In this document: positions 17,570 to 26,063 of the stretch, piece by piece
How the letters are laid out: every line of letters starts with the position of its first letter
How positions within the stretch are numbered: the stretch's first letter is position 1
Program-made: the position numbers and the translations under genes
Notes under the pieces: model-generated
The model's database searches: none
What the model saw: the letters and a program-made list of their open reading frames with translations, nothing else
What the model was told of the DNA's origin: nothing
NCBI GenBank assembly: GCA_022509065.1
Contig: JAFLTY010000020.1
Span: 8,246 to 45,654 of the forward strand
Direction: 5' to 3'
DNA from: Muribaculaceae bacterium
GTDB taxonomy: Bacteria; Bacteroidota; Bacteroidia; Bacteroidales; Muribaculaceae
Length of the DNA stretch: 37,409 bases

Positions 17570-18867
17570 TTTTTATTTGCGATAGTTTTGTTTGATTCGT
17601 GACGTCTTTTATTATTAGGCGCACCTTTCCCGACAGTTTTTGTTGATGGCGCTCCTCTATGTCTATTGTAGGAATGCCTTCCTTTTGTCTTGCCACCACG
17701 CCGAGTGCAGGGATTGGGGTTGTATTGAGGTGTGGGACCGAACTCTTCGGGAAGATTGAGTTTGGGTACTTCCTTGCGCAGAAAATGCTCAATACGTCCG
17801 AAAAATCGCTGGTCACTCTTGCTCACAAGGGTGACGGCGCGTCCTTCGGCACCGGCGCGAGCTGTCCTCCCTATGCGATGCACGTAATCTTCGGCCTCTC
17901 GGGGAACATCATAGTTGACCACCATCGTTATGTCGTCAATGTCTATGCCGCGAGATACAATGTCGGTGGCCACGAGGATGTCAATATTACCGGCTCTGAA
18001 ATCCAGCATAACCTTGTCGCGTTCCGCTTGATCAAGGTCGCTGTGTATCTCGGCTGCGTTTAGCTTCAGTTTTTTTAGTTCGCGGGCCAGTTCCCGGCAT
18101 TTAATCTTAGATGAAGCGAAAACAATGACGCGTTTTGTCGGATATGTGGTGAAAAGATGAGTCAGTATGCGGTTCTTGATGCATTCGTCACACAGTATGG
18201 CCGCTTGCTCTATATTGTCAGCGGGACGTGAAGGAGCCAGACGTATCTCCTGCGGGTTCTTCAGGACGTTGGATGCCAGCTTGCGTATCTTGGGAGGCAT
18301 AGTCGCGGAGAAAAGTAACGTCACGCGGTCTTCGGGTAAATGACCCACCACCTTCATGATATCGTCATAAAAACCCATGTCAAGCATCCTGTCAGCTTCG
18401 TCAAGAATGAAATATTTCACCTTGGACAAATCCACATATCCCATCTGCAGATGAGCCAGCAAACGTCCGGGTGTTGCTATGACGATGTCGGCTCCTTCTT
18501 TAAGTCCGCGTTGTTGTTGTGCGTAAGTTACGCCGTCGGTGCCCCCGTAAATGGGCAATGACGACAAGTCAAGATAATAACCGAATCCCTCCACCTGATG
18601 GTCTATTTGCTGTGCCAGTTCGCGCGTGGGAGCCATGACCACACAATTGATGCTGTCCGTGGGCGCGTTGTCGTCATAAAGTCTGCTTATTACCGGCAAT
18701 AGGTAGGCCGCCGTCTTACCTGTTCCGGTCTGCGCTATACCGATAAGGTCGCGTCCGGACAGTACGACAGGTATGGCCTGCTCTTGTATAGGGGTGCAAT
18801 CCTCGAAACCCATCGAGTCGAGGGCGTCAAGAACGCTGGGGTTAAGGTCAAAATCTTCAAATCTCAT
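17566..18867 (-). CDS. DEAD-box ATP-dependent RNA helicase (RhlE/DeaD type)
   Basis: The start is ATG 18867 (433 residues, MRFEDFDLNPSVLDAL). The frame extends to a TTG at 18924, but that codon lies inside the predicted promoter and is ruled out if the promoter is real. The family motifs appear in order: Q motif (MGFEDCTPIQEQAIP), I (AQTGTGKT), Ia (PTRELAQQ), II (DEAD), III (SAT), then VASDIVSRGID-like (VATDIVSRGIDID), and VI (HRIGRTARAG). The tail is short, basic and low-complexity (Arg/Lys/His/Asn), as is usual for RNA contact. It unwinds RNA in ribosome assembly or mRNA turnover; cold or growth regulation is typical but not shown here. It is first of a three-gene coupled operon. Confidence 0.95.
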   Translation of the reverse strand: MRFEDFDLNPSVLDALDSMGFEDCTPIQEQAIPVVLSGRDLIGIAQTGTGKTAAYLLPVISRLYDDNAPTDSINCVVMAPTRELAQQIDHQVEGFGYYLDLSSLPIYGGTDGVTYAQQQRGLKEGADIVIATPGRLLAHLQMGYVDLSKVKYFILDEADRMLDMGFYDDIMKVVGHLPEDRVTLLFSATMPPKIRKLASNVLKNPQEIRLAPSRPADNIEQAAILCDECIKNRILTHLFTTYPTKRVIVFASSKIKCRELARELKKLKLNAAEIHSDLDQAERDKVMLDFRAGNIDILVATDIVSRGIDIDDITMVVNYDVPREAEDYVHRIGRTARAGAEGRAVTLVSKSDQRFFGRIEHFLRKEVPKLNLPEEFGPTPQYNPNPCTRRGGKTKGRHSYNRHRGAPSTKTVGKGAPNNKRRHESNKTIANKK

Positions 18868-18921
18868 CTTGTCATAGAACCGAGGCGCGCTTTTTTCGCT
18901 CGGCGAAGCCTTGGTTTGCGA

Positions 18922-18929
18922 CAAAGTTA
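18922..18929 (-). promoter_or_regulatory. Bacteroidales -7 element (TAACTTTG) for the helicase operon
   Basis: TAACTTTG on the minus strand predicts a start near 18916 and a leader of about 50 bases to ATG 18867. No good upstream TTG box is seen. The element overlaps the TTG at 18924, arguing against that codon as a translation start. Confidence 0.55.
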
Positions 18930-19028
18930 CGAAATTTTCCCCGTATTATTAAATGCATTGAACCTCGTACCGCTTAATGGGGCATAGTTCGTGTGTTTGT
19001 ATCCTTTTCAGAATGCAAATATACGAGT

Positions 19029-19063
19029 TAAATAAAAGGGTAGCCGAATGTAGCGGCTACCCT
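19029..19063 (-). terminator. Rho-independent terminator of the secreted-protein gene
   Basis: A perfect 10-bp stem (AGGGTAGCCG / CGGCTACCCT, loop of 7) is followed on the minus strand by TTTTATTT. It lies 27 bases after the stop of the gene at 19090 and isolates it from the helicase operon. Confidence 0.85.
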
Positions 19064-19089
19064 CCTGTGAGTTATGGTCTCAAGTATGA

Positions 19090-20853
19090 TTAGTGTCTAA
19101 CCACTGTCTTGTTTACTGTGGTGGTGCCGTCTTCATGCACATTGCGTACGATATATACACCGTCTGACGGAGTGGTCACTTTTTGACCGGTGATGGTGTA
19201 ATATTCGGTCGAAACCACTTTGCTGTCATTTGTCACTTTGGACACACCGCTCTCTTCAGTCACTTTTCCGGTCTCTATATCGAGAGTCACCAGGTCGCTG
19301 TATGTCGTGACACCGTCGTAAATGTATGTCATCTGCACACCGGCAGTCTTGATATAACGTTGGTATATGCCGATCTGATGGTAGGTGGCTGTACTGAGAT
19401 AGATGTCCCAGTTGTTGTTTACGCTATAGGGAACCAATGTGGTGGGGCCTTCAAGACCACTGTACACGTATTCTTCGTCGTCGGGAACGAAAGTCATGAT
19501 TTCGCCATCGATATATACGCTGTAATACAGGCACGAAATGTCAAGCAGGTCACCCGTGGTAGATGTCATGGGAAGCTCGAAATCGAACGATGTGTATCCG
19601 TAGTAGTCCCACAGGAAAGGAGTCCACCACAGCGCATAGGGATTCGCCGGAGTGCCGGAGTACGATGCATTCTGAAGTATCTTAAGGTCGGAGAATGCGT
19701 CGACATAGTTCAGTGTCTCCGTGCCGCTGTTAAACAACAGATATAGGTCGGGATCGGTGCGTGTCAGCGAGTGTGCTTCGGCGTCATAGTCGAAAACATA
19801 ATCGGCGTCGGTCAACAGGTATTCGGGGCTGAAAGCGTTCCACTCCTGATAGTCGGGGTTACGGTAACCGCACATTGTGTAGATGTAATATACATCGTCA
19901 TCGAATTCGAAAATGCCAAGGAACTGCTTCTGCGGGAACACCACTTTGTCGCCTTCTATGCTGCCTTTGATTGCAAGATTCCTCAAAGTGCCGTAGTTGC
20001 ACAAGCCTTTTATGTACATGTCGTTGCCGTCTATGGCCACTTCGACCTCATAACCCGAATCGCCGCTTACGCAGTTGTATATCTCGGTCGTGCAGTTGGC
20101 CGGTATAGACACTGCGGTGTCTTTAAACAATGTGTATGTCTGCGAAAAATCGCAATAACCCAACCAATCGCCATAAGCCTGGTCTACAATTCCCAGAGAG
20201 TATTCGCGAGGGTCATCGCCGGTAGCGGGTTCACCGGGAAGTTCGAGCACCCAACTGCCGTTTTCGTCCTGGATGTATCGTATGCTTGTGAACGATTCGG
20301 CGGGAAAATAAGAATAAGCCAGTTCGCCGTCTTCATCGATAAACTCTCCGAGTTTAAGCACGTTAAGGGTTATCTCCAATGGCAATTCGCCCGGAACCTC
20401 TTCATACGCGAGAGTCTGAGGCAAAGGTATCTCGATTTGGTCACCTAACTTATAACCTTTGACATAGCTCCCGAACGGTGCCTTGTTAAGAATGTCATAT
20501 ATATAAACCTCGTTGCCGTCCTCATATATAGTGGCTTGGATGGCGCCCGCTTTGTACGGTTCGAGCCACGACCCTAAAAACATGAAGTAGCCGTCGCAAC
20601 TTTTTTGGTAAGTTGCCGGAGTGCCGGACGGCACGGTGATTATGCCATGGTTGTCGGTGGCGGCGGCTTTGGCTTTGCGAATAAGAGAGCCGTTTTCAAG
20701 AGCCTCCAGGGTACGACCCGGTTTGGCTTTACAGGTCACGGCGCGAGGTGTTTGGGCTTTTTCCGAACGAGAGTCTGTCAAGTGGTTAACGCCCGCGTAC
20801 GATGCGCCACAGCACATCAGTGCCGCTAACGTTAAAGTAAAGAGTTTTGTCAT
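19090..20853 (-). CDS. Secreted protein of unknown function with sorting-domain-like tail
   Basis: The start is ATG 20853 (587 residues), giving a good signal peptide (MTKLFTLTLAALMCCGASYA). The longer frame to 20946 runs across the promoter. The mature protein is acidic, beta-rich and full of Tyr, Asp and Gly, with repeated segments like VYIYDILNK, DDVYYIYTMCGYRNPD and EEYVYSGLEG, suggesting several beta-sandwich domains, perhaps for glycan or surface binding. The last ~70 residues (VVSTEYYTITGQKV then GVYIVRNVHEDGTTTVNKTVV) resemble the C-terminal sorting-domain class of Bacteroidota. No enzyme motif recognised. It is divergent from a similar secreted protein at 21074. Confidence 0.72.
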   Translation of the reverse strand: MTKLFTLTLAALMCCGASYAGVNHLTDSRSEKAQTPRAVTCKAKPGRTLEALENGSLIRKAKAAATDNHGIITVPSGTPATYQKSCDGYFMFLGSWLEPYKAGAIQATIYEDGNEVYIYDILNKAPFGSYVKGYKLGDQIEIPLPQTLAYEEVPGELPLEITLNVLKLGEFIDEDGELAYSYFPAESFTSIRYIQDENGSWVLELPGEPATGDDPREYSLGIVDQAYGDWLGYCDFSQTYTLFKDTAVSIPANCTTEIYNCVSGDSGYEVEVAIDGNDMYIKGLCNYGTLRNLAIKGSIEGDKVVFPQKQFLGIFEFDDDVYYIYTMCGYRNPDYQEWNAFSPEYLLTDADYVFDYDAEAHSLTRTDPDLYLLFNSGTETLNYVDAFSDLKILQNASYSGTPANPYALWWTPFLWDYYGYTSFDFELPMTSTTGDLLDISCLYYSVYIDGEIMTFVPDDEEYVYSGLEGPTTLVPYSVNNNWDIYLSTATYHQIGIYQRYIKTAGVQMTYIYDGVTTYSDLVTLDIETGKVTEESGVSKVTNDSKVVSTEYYTITGQKVTTPSDGVYIVRNVHEDGTTTVNKTVVRH

Positions 20854-20932
20854 AAAGATGGTTTTTGGATTAGAAAAAATACATATTGGAAACCTTAATG
20901 CAAATTGAAGAACAAAACGATTAAAGTTTAGG

Positions 20933-20963
20933 CAAAGGTACGACATTTTCGCATCATTGCCAA
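20933..20963 (-). promoter_or_regulatory. Bacteroidales promoter for the secreted-protein gene
   Basis: TTG (20963-20961), exactly 20 bases, then TACCTTTG (20940-20933) on the minus strand. The predicted start is near 20927, leaving a leader of about 74 bases to ATG 20853, which supports that start codon. Confidence 0.68.
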
Positions 20964-20996
20964 CAGGTGAATATAAGTTAATTGAAAGAAAATGCG

Positions 20997-21004
20997 TATA
21001 TTTG
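20997..21004 (+). promoter_or_regulatory. Bacteroidales -7 element (TATATTTG)
   Basis: TATATTTG matches the -7 consensus and sits 70 bases before ATG 21074. No proper upstream box was found. Together with the minus-strand promoter at 20933-20963 it forms a divergent pair. Confidence 0.5.
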
Positions 21005-21073
21005 CATAAAATATATCAAAAAACAACTCTTTCCTAAAAGAATTTCAGATAAATCAATCAAAAGCTTTTATTA

Positions 21074-23401
21074 ATGAATAAAATATCATTTTTGGCACTC
21101 AGTGTTTGTTTTACACTGTCACTATCGGCTCAAACTGCAGACTTGCAGTTGTCAACTCCTGTGAACAAGCAACTGTCTGCAAAGAATACAAACCGTAATG
21201 TTTCGTCAGTCCATAAGATAACCGGAAACATTACCGAAGAAACCGTTGTTTTAGACAATGGCTTAAAAATAAAGACCGTAAAGGGTCTTCCCGAAAGCGG
21301 CAAGTCAATAAACCCCGAGCGTATGTCTCCCTCCAAGGTCAAGGAAACCCCGGAAGGATATAATTTTTATGAAGACTTCGAGGAGTGGGACGGCGAAGAT
21401 GCCGCGTGGCTTCCCGAAGGGTGGATCATCGACCATAAGAACTCTCCCGTTTCCGACCGTGGGTGGAAAATGACACAACCACTCTCGTTATACGATTATA
21501 TTGACAGTAAGTGCTTGACTTACGAGGTTTTCGAAGACGAGGTCGATGAGTGGGCAATAACCCCCGAAATCTCAGTCAGCCGTGGTATGGAACTGCGCTG
21601 GAGCACCATGACAAGCCCATATTTCTATGATTGGTCGTATCTTAACAATACTACTTTTCAGCTTGACAAGTACGAGATAATCAACGACATCAAAGTGAAC
21701 ATATCGATTGACGGCGGTCAGACATGGGCGACAGTCTTCAGTCACGCTCAGGATCTTATCGACACCGCTCCAAGCTTTTTCGCCATGTTCGATTACAGGG
21801 TTCGTCCTTTTGTTTTGTCACTAAATAAATATGCCGGTCAAAAAATCAAGGTTGGTTTTCAGATTGTTGGACACGGTGGCAACACTACCTTTATCGACGA
21901 TGTCGCCGTGGGTTTGCCACTCACCGATACCTCCTATAAGCGTCCGCTATCAAATCTTTATTTCGGAATTTGCGAAACCGACGAATTTGTTCCCGCGTCC
22001 ATCATGGCAGGTCCGGTGTTCGCACCCGTTACCTACACCAATATGACCTCGACTGCCGGTGCCAAATTCGAATGGTCATATTCCACAGGCGATGACCTCC
22101 TCACCTCTTCTGACAAAAATCTCACAGTGTCTTATCATACGGACTACACCAGCGATTTTACCACACGCAACAATCTTTACGAATTCCCTGTGCTACGCGC
22201 CTGGTCCACTTTGACGGCTCCGGTCGATTTTACTTATCCCGGATTCTATCAGGCAGGAGGCTGTGGTGAATACGAACGCTATTTTACCAATACCGAAGAG
22301 TATGAAATCATAAACCTGGGTCTTACTGTGGCTGATCCTTTTACCGAGGGGACTGCAACCTACGCCGATATCATACTGCCTTACTTCGGTTATAATCACG
22401 AGTCGGATCGCTACTGGTCAGATTATTCGTTTGGCGACTACGCCGATGAAAACAACTGGGCGCATCTCGTAAAAATAGCCGATTTCTTTTATACTCCCAA
22501 TGTGCCTCTTGTCATCGACGGTGTTCACACACTCGCCTATGGCAAAATAAGCCGAGACGCTGTCCTTACCGCCGAAATATATCTTATTGATGGTGGTTTT
22601 GTAGTGTCCGACACACCTTACGCCACGGCAATTTGTACCGGCGAAGATATCGGCATTACCGACCGCTATTCGGGCAGCGATTTGTTGTCGCTTAACTTTA
22701 AGTTTGATAAACCCATTGTCATGACCAAAGAGGTCGCCCAGTATTTTATTGTGGCTATAGGCGGCTTCCACGATGCTGATAACGTGGAGTATTTCTCGCC
22801 CGAAATGTCCGCTTATTCCAATCCTAACAACCTTGGTCTGGGATGGGTCGGCAAGGAATTGTGCTTGGACGGCACAAGGCTGCCTCTGTCATGGTCGCCG
22901 GTCGCTAACCATACCGATGACGAATTGGTCTCATTCTATATCATGCTTGACGCCCATCTCCCATGGCTCGAAAGCGAAACCGACGTGGTGACAGTTTGTG
23001 GCGATGACACCAATACTGAAGTATCCCTCGACAGCTATTACCCCGCCTCAAGCCTTCAGGTGGATGGTCTTCCCGACTGGATATCTTGCGCTGAAATAAC
23101 AGGGCGGTATGGCGATACCAAACTCACACTTTCTCCTATATTCAATACCAACGACAACGATAAAGCCACCATCACAATACATGGACCCGGAGTCAGCAAA
23201 CAAATTAACCTCGAATCGAAGGCCTCATCTGTCACAGATATTCCCGTTGATGACTCTAACGCTCCCATAGAGTTATACACTCTTGATGGCCGAAGGGTGA
23301 GCGGTAGCGGCTCGACCGGTCTCGATTCGGGTGCTTCAAATCTTGCTCCCGGTATTTATATCAAACGCCAGGGCTCAACCTCCACCAAAGTGCGACTCTA
23401 A
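21074..23401 (+). CDS. Secreted adhesin-like protein with choice-of-anchor J-type domain
   Basis: The 775-residue protein has a signal peptide (MNKISFLALSVCFTLSLSAQ). After a ~75-residue linker comes a domain with the look of cleaved-adhesin / choice-of-anchor J modules: FYEDFEEWDGEDAAWLPEGW, then WAITPEISVSRGMELRWS, and KVGFQIVGHGGNTTFIDDVAV near residue 275. Such modules are jelly-roll folds in surface or secreted binding proteins. Further beta domains follow, and the tail (APIELYTLDGRRV then LAPGIYIKRQGSTSTKVRL) is sorting-domain-like. Ligand unknown. It ends before a strong terminator at 23511. Confidence 0.75.
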   Translation: MNKISFLALSVCFTLSLSAQTADLQLSTPVNKQLSAKNTNRNVSSVHKITGNITEETVVLDNGLKIKTVKGLPESGKSINPERMSPSKVKETPEGYNFYEDFEEWDGEDAAWLPEGWIIDHKNSPVSDRGWKMTQPLSLYDYIDSKCLTYEVFEDEVDEWAITPEISVSRGMELRWSTMTSPYFYDWSYLNNTTFQLDKYEIINDIKVNISIDGGQTWATVFSHAQDLIDTAPSFFAMFDYRVRPFVLSLNKYAGQKIKVGFQIVGHGGNTTFIDDVAVGLPLTDTSYKRPLSNLYFGICETDEFVPASIMAGPVFAPVTYTNMTSTAGAKFEWSYSTGDDLLTSSDKNLTVSYHTDYTSDFTTRNNLYEFPVLRAWSTLTAPVDFTYPGFYQAGGCGEYERYFTNTEEYEIINLGLTVADPFTEGTATYADIILPYFGYNHESDRYWSDYSFGDYADENNWAHLVKIADFFYTPNVPLVIDGVHTLAYGKISRDAVLTAEIYLIDGGFVVSDTPYATAICTGEDIGITDRYSGSDLLSLNFKFDKPIVMTKEVAQYFIVAIGGFHDADNVEYFSPEMSAYSNPNNLGLGWVGKELCLDGTRLPLSWSPVANHTDDELVSFYIMLDAHLPWLESETDVVTVCGDDTNTEVSLDSYYPASSLQVDGLPDWISCAEITGRYGDTKLTLSPIFNTNDNDKATITIHGPGVSKQINLESKASSVTDIPVDDSNAPIELYTLDGRRVSGSGSTGLDSGASNLAPGIYIKRQGSTSTKVRL

Positions 23402-23510
23402 TCAGTTATTATGCTGTAAGCGTGTAGCCTTTGAAAAGGACGCTCCCGAAGCGTGGAGCACGCCATGGGGTCATAGTAAACCTCTATATTCGAAATATCT
23501 ATTGGTATTA

Positions 23511-23549
23511 AATAATGTGTCGACGCATAAACGTTGACACATTATTTTT
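23511..23549 (+). terminator. Strong hairpin terminator after the adhesin-like gene
   Basis: AATAATGTGTC pairs perfectly with GACACATTATT (11 bp), extended by ACG/CGT after one mismatch, with loop CATAAA and a TTTTT tail. The A/T-rich outer stem means it could also act on the other strand. Confidence 0.85.
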
Positions 23550-23618
23550 GTGTCCGGTTAAACGTTTGGGTAGACAATACTAAGACATAGTTAAAATATA
23601 TTAAAATCGCCTAAATTG

Positions 23619-23650
23619 TTTGGATGATAAAAATAATTGTATTAATTTTG
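23619..23650 (+). promoter_or_regulatory. Strong Bacteroidales promoter of the capsid-portal cassette
   Basis: TTTG (23619-23622), 20 bases, then TAATTTTG (23643-23650) is a near-ideal match. Transcription would start near 23656, giving a leader of about 70 bases before ATG 23728. With the terminator just upstream, the cassette is an independent transcription unit. Confidence 0.75.
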
Positions 23651-23727
23651 CACCGAAATCAAAATTAAGGCGCGCTAAAACTTGATTAAAACAAAATTAT
23701 TTTTAAACCTATTATCGCTAAAAAACT

Positions 23728-24063
23728 ATGGACAATCTTCAAGAAAACCTTATCTCGGGTGTTGTCAACGCTGCTGGCTCGACAACCCTTTCAGCCGAAG
23801 ACGTCAGTCGTAACCAATCCCGGGAGTCCGACGCTGACATTTCGGAGAGCTCAACATCAGCTGTCTCCGTCGATACCAATCCTTTTGACGAAGCTGCAAT
23901 CGACCGTTTCGCCGATCGCATAATAGAGCGAATACGTCAGGCCGAGGAAAACGGGTTCAAAAAAGCAGTCGAAAAGGTGCGTCAAAACCCCGAACAATTC
24001 GGCATAACGTCATCAGTTCCCAATTTCCTCGCTGACATACGCCCCGACATTTGGGAGAACTGA
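23728..24063 (+). CDS. Small acidic protein, first gene of capsid cassette
   Basis: This 111-residue protein is not recognised by sequence. The first half is Ser/Thr/Asp/Glu-rich and probably disordered. The second half (from about residue 50, FDEAAIDRFADRIIERIRQ onwards) is predicted to form a charged helix or coiled coil and ends NFLADIRPDIWEN. A small acidic helical protein directly before a major capsid gene is the usual place for a scaffold or decoration protein in tailed-phage head modules, so a scaffold-like role is possible by position only. It is the promoter-proximal gene of the cassette, 137 bases before the capsid gene. Confidence 0.6.
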   Translation: MDNLQENLISGVVNAAGSTTLSAEDVSRNQSRESDADISESSTSAVSVDTNPFDEAAIDRFADRIIERIRQAEENGFKKAVEKVRQNPEQFGITSSVPNFLADIRPDIWEN

Positions 24064-24123
24064 ATGCCGCCATGTTAAGCATCCGCTTTTAAAAAGATCA
24101 TTAGATTCTTAAAACCTTTTTCA

Positions 24124-24137
24124 TATCCTGCAGGATA
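24124..24137. repeat. 14-bp perfect palindrome between the first cassette gene and the capsid gene
   Basis: TATCCTGCAGGATA is a perfect palindrome in the 137-base gap. It could be an operator for a dimeric regulator or a short mRNA hairpin; there is no T-tract after it. Confidence 0.4.
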
Positions 24138-24200
24138 AATCTTAATCTTTTACACACAAACAAAATCACTTAACCACAAACCTACAAACAACTAATTACT

Positions 24201-25448
24201 ATGTCTACATTATCACAATCGGGCAATGCCACCCAGGTAAACGGCGCTCCTCTAACCACCACAGTGACCAACTCCGTCGGCACGTTGCTGTCAGCCGAAA
24301 TTGACAAAAGAGTAACTAAAATCCGCCCCATGGCTACTCCTGTCGACCAGCTGTCGCGCTGCGGCGATATACGTCATGCCGGCTCTATGAAGGTGCAGTA
24401 TTACACAGCTGATGTCAAGGAAGTCTCGACCAATATTTCCAGCGATTATACCGGTAGCGACTATCAGGCGCTCCCGAACGGCGATCAATCGTCCGGTCAG
24501 CTCACGCTTCATGTCGACAATCCCGCCATTTTCTCGGTGTCCGAAACCATACTCATGCCTGAGGTAACCATCAATAAAGCGCCTCTTATGCTCTATCTTA
24601 CAAAAGTCGATGTCGACTCCATCTCGGGCATTGTTGTCAACGAAATCAAAAATGCCGGTACTACATTCAATATGGGCGTAAAGACCGGTCGTAAGGTAGT
24701 ACGCATGGGGCGTGCGGCAGGCGAACTTGACGTTCAGACTCCTCAGTTCGAGACTATACCCAAGCGTAGTGAAAACTACTGTCAGATTTTCAAGATGCAA
24801 GTCGAAGAGTCAGCAATACACAGACTGGCCAACAAAGAGGCTCAGTGGGGTTTCAGCGACCAGGAGGAAGTGGCTATCATCGACATGCGACAAGGCATGG
24901 AGAAAAACTTCATTTTCGGCCGCAAGGCTATCATCACAAACGGTACAACTCCCGATGAGATTTATATCACCGGAGGTATATGGAATCAGGACGGTTTGCA
25001 GGAATATAAATACGAAAAAGAATCGTTCACCGAAACCAATCTCATAGAAATATGCCGTAAAGTGTTTACCGGCGGTAAAGGTTCGGCACGTAAAATACTG
25101 ATGGGTGGAAGTGAGTTCATCGAGATGCTGTCCAACTTGCCTTATCAGAAAGTGGTGAACGGTGCCGACTCAGTGACACGATGGGGTCTTGAGTTCCGAG
25201 AAATAAAATCCAACTTTGGCACTCTCTATGTCATCCATAACGAAATTTTCGACCAGTGCGGTCACGAAAAAAGCGCTATGGTCATCGACCCCAACATGCT
25301 CACAAAGTATGTGCATATACCCTTCTCGACCCAAAAACTCGATTTGCGCTCGGCAGGAACTCGCAACACTGATGCGGTGGTCATTACCGAAGCATCCTGC
25401 CTGGTACTTCGCAACCCCGCGTGTCACATGCGCATCGAGGCCGAATAA
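24201..25448 (+). CDS. Phage-type major capsid protein (HK97-fold, SU10/DUF5309-like)
   Basis: The 415-residue protein resembles the SU10-type / DUF5309 major capsid family. The N-terminus has the typical RPMATPVDQLSR segment, the middle carries long helices and loops (AIHRLANKEAQWGFSDQEEVAIIDMR), and the end has GGSEFIEMLSNL, then FGTLYVIHNEIFDQCG, AMVIDPNMLTKYVHIPF and TEASCLVLRNPACHMRI. Assignment is by pattern and by a portal-like gene downstream. These proteins self-assemble into icosahedral shells. No maturation protease gene is present in the cassette and no obvious cleaved N-terminal domain is seen. Its base composition matches the surrounding chromosome rather than a recent insertion. 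Confidence 0.75.
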   Translation: MSTLSQSGNATQVNGAPLTTTVTNSVGTLLSAEIDKRVTKIRPMATPVDQLSRCGDIRHAGSMKVQYYTADVKEVSTNISSDYTGSDYQALPNGDQSSGQLTLHVDNPAIFSVSETILMPEVTINKAPLMLYLTKVDVDSISGIVVNEIKNAGTTFNMGVKTGRKVVRMGRAAGELDVQTPQFETIPKRSENYCQIFKMQVEESAIHRLANKEAQWGFSDQEEVAIIDMRQGMEKNFIFGRKAIITNGTTPDEIYITGGIWNQDGLQEYKYEKESFTETNLIEICRKVFTGGKGSARKILMGGSEFIEMLSNLPYQKVVNGADSVTRWGLEFREIKSNFGTLYVIHNEIFDQCGHEKSAMVIDPNMLTKYVHIPFSTQKLDLRSAGTRNTDAVVITEASCLVLRNPACHMRIEAE

Positions 25449-25484
25449 TTCACCTTGTTTGTCCCCTTCAACGTTATTTTTACA

Positions 25485-26051
25485 ATGTTGATAACTCTTG
25501 ACGACGAACGCATGCTCGGACTATGGCGCGAAGGCGCCGGTCTCGAGCCGGCGTTGGCCGACGCTTCGATAGAGCGTTTCGACGGCCTCGATATTAATAC
25601 TGTGTTGCGCGTCGCGATGCGAGCCTGGTACGTAAGATACCTTCACGACGCTCCTGTCGATATGGCGCCTGTGACCAATCTGCTTCCATACGCTAAAATG
25701 ACACGGGCTTCGTTGCCCGACACATGGTGCGTCAACCTGGCTTGCCGGACAGCAAGAGTCTTGTCATTTGACATCGAGGGTTATGGGTCTCTCCCGGTAA
25801 TCAATCCTTATGATGACAAAAACAGGTCGCTCATGGCTGCCATGGCAAACAAGTTTGTGCGAAATGGGGCGCGTCCCACGGCTTTATATCGTCCCGGTGC
25901 CGACTCGGTCTTTGTGGGATTGCCTTCAAACGCTAATCCTGTCATAAAGGCTGTTATGGGGGTGCGAGTTACCGACGACGATACTTTTGTTGTCGACGAA
26001 CGAGTCCTTGCTGACATCCCTCTCCTTGCAAAAGAAGCTCTTAACCTTTAA
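25485..26051 (+). CDS. Unknown protein between capsid and portal genes
   Basis: Read from ATG 25485 it has 188 residues; a TTG ten codons earlier is less likely. I do not recognise the family. The N-terminal half is helical (DERMLGLWREGAGLEP, then INTVLRVAMRAWYVRYL), and the second half is mixed alpha/beta with FVGLPSNANPVIKAVMGV near residue 150. No signal peptide and no catalytic motif. By position it could be a head-completion, adaptor or ring-type protein. It begins 36 bases after the capsid gene and ends 12 bases before the portal-like gene, so it is surely co-expressed with them. Confidence 0.7.
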   Translation: MLITLDDERMLGLWREGAGLEPALADASIERFDGLDINTVLRVAMRAWYVRYLHDAPVDMAPVTNLLPYAKMTRASLPDTWCVNLACRTARVLSFDIEGYGSLPVINPYDDKNRSLMAAMANKFVRNGARPTALYRPGADSVFVGLPSNANPVIKAVMGVRVTDDDTFVVDERVLADIPLLAKEALNL

Positions 26052-26063
26052 TACTCTAAAACT

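Larger units (their letters stand above)
23402..23727. other. Intergenic region with terminator and promoter, no gene
   Basis: This 326-base stretch has no convincing coding sequence. The first ~110 bases show only short imperfect inverted repeats. The strong terminator at 23511-23549 and the promoter at 23619-23650 divide it into the 3' end of the adhesin-like gene and the 5' leader of the capsid cassette. Confidence 0.7.

Noticed and set aside
18868-18924. Longer helicase start at TTG 18924
   Set aside because: The TTG is part of the TAACTTTG promoter element, and the extra residues are not helicase-like.
19183-20448. Long forward-strand open frames opposite the secreted-protein gene
   Set aside because: They lie entirely antisense to a gene with a signal peptide, promoter and terminator. 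The frames show no domain pattern and reflect codon bias of the real gene.
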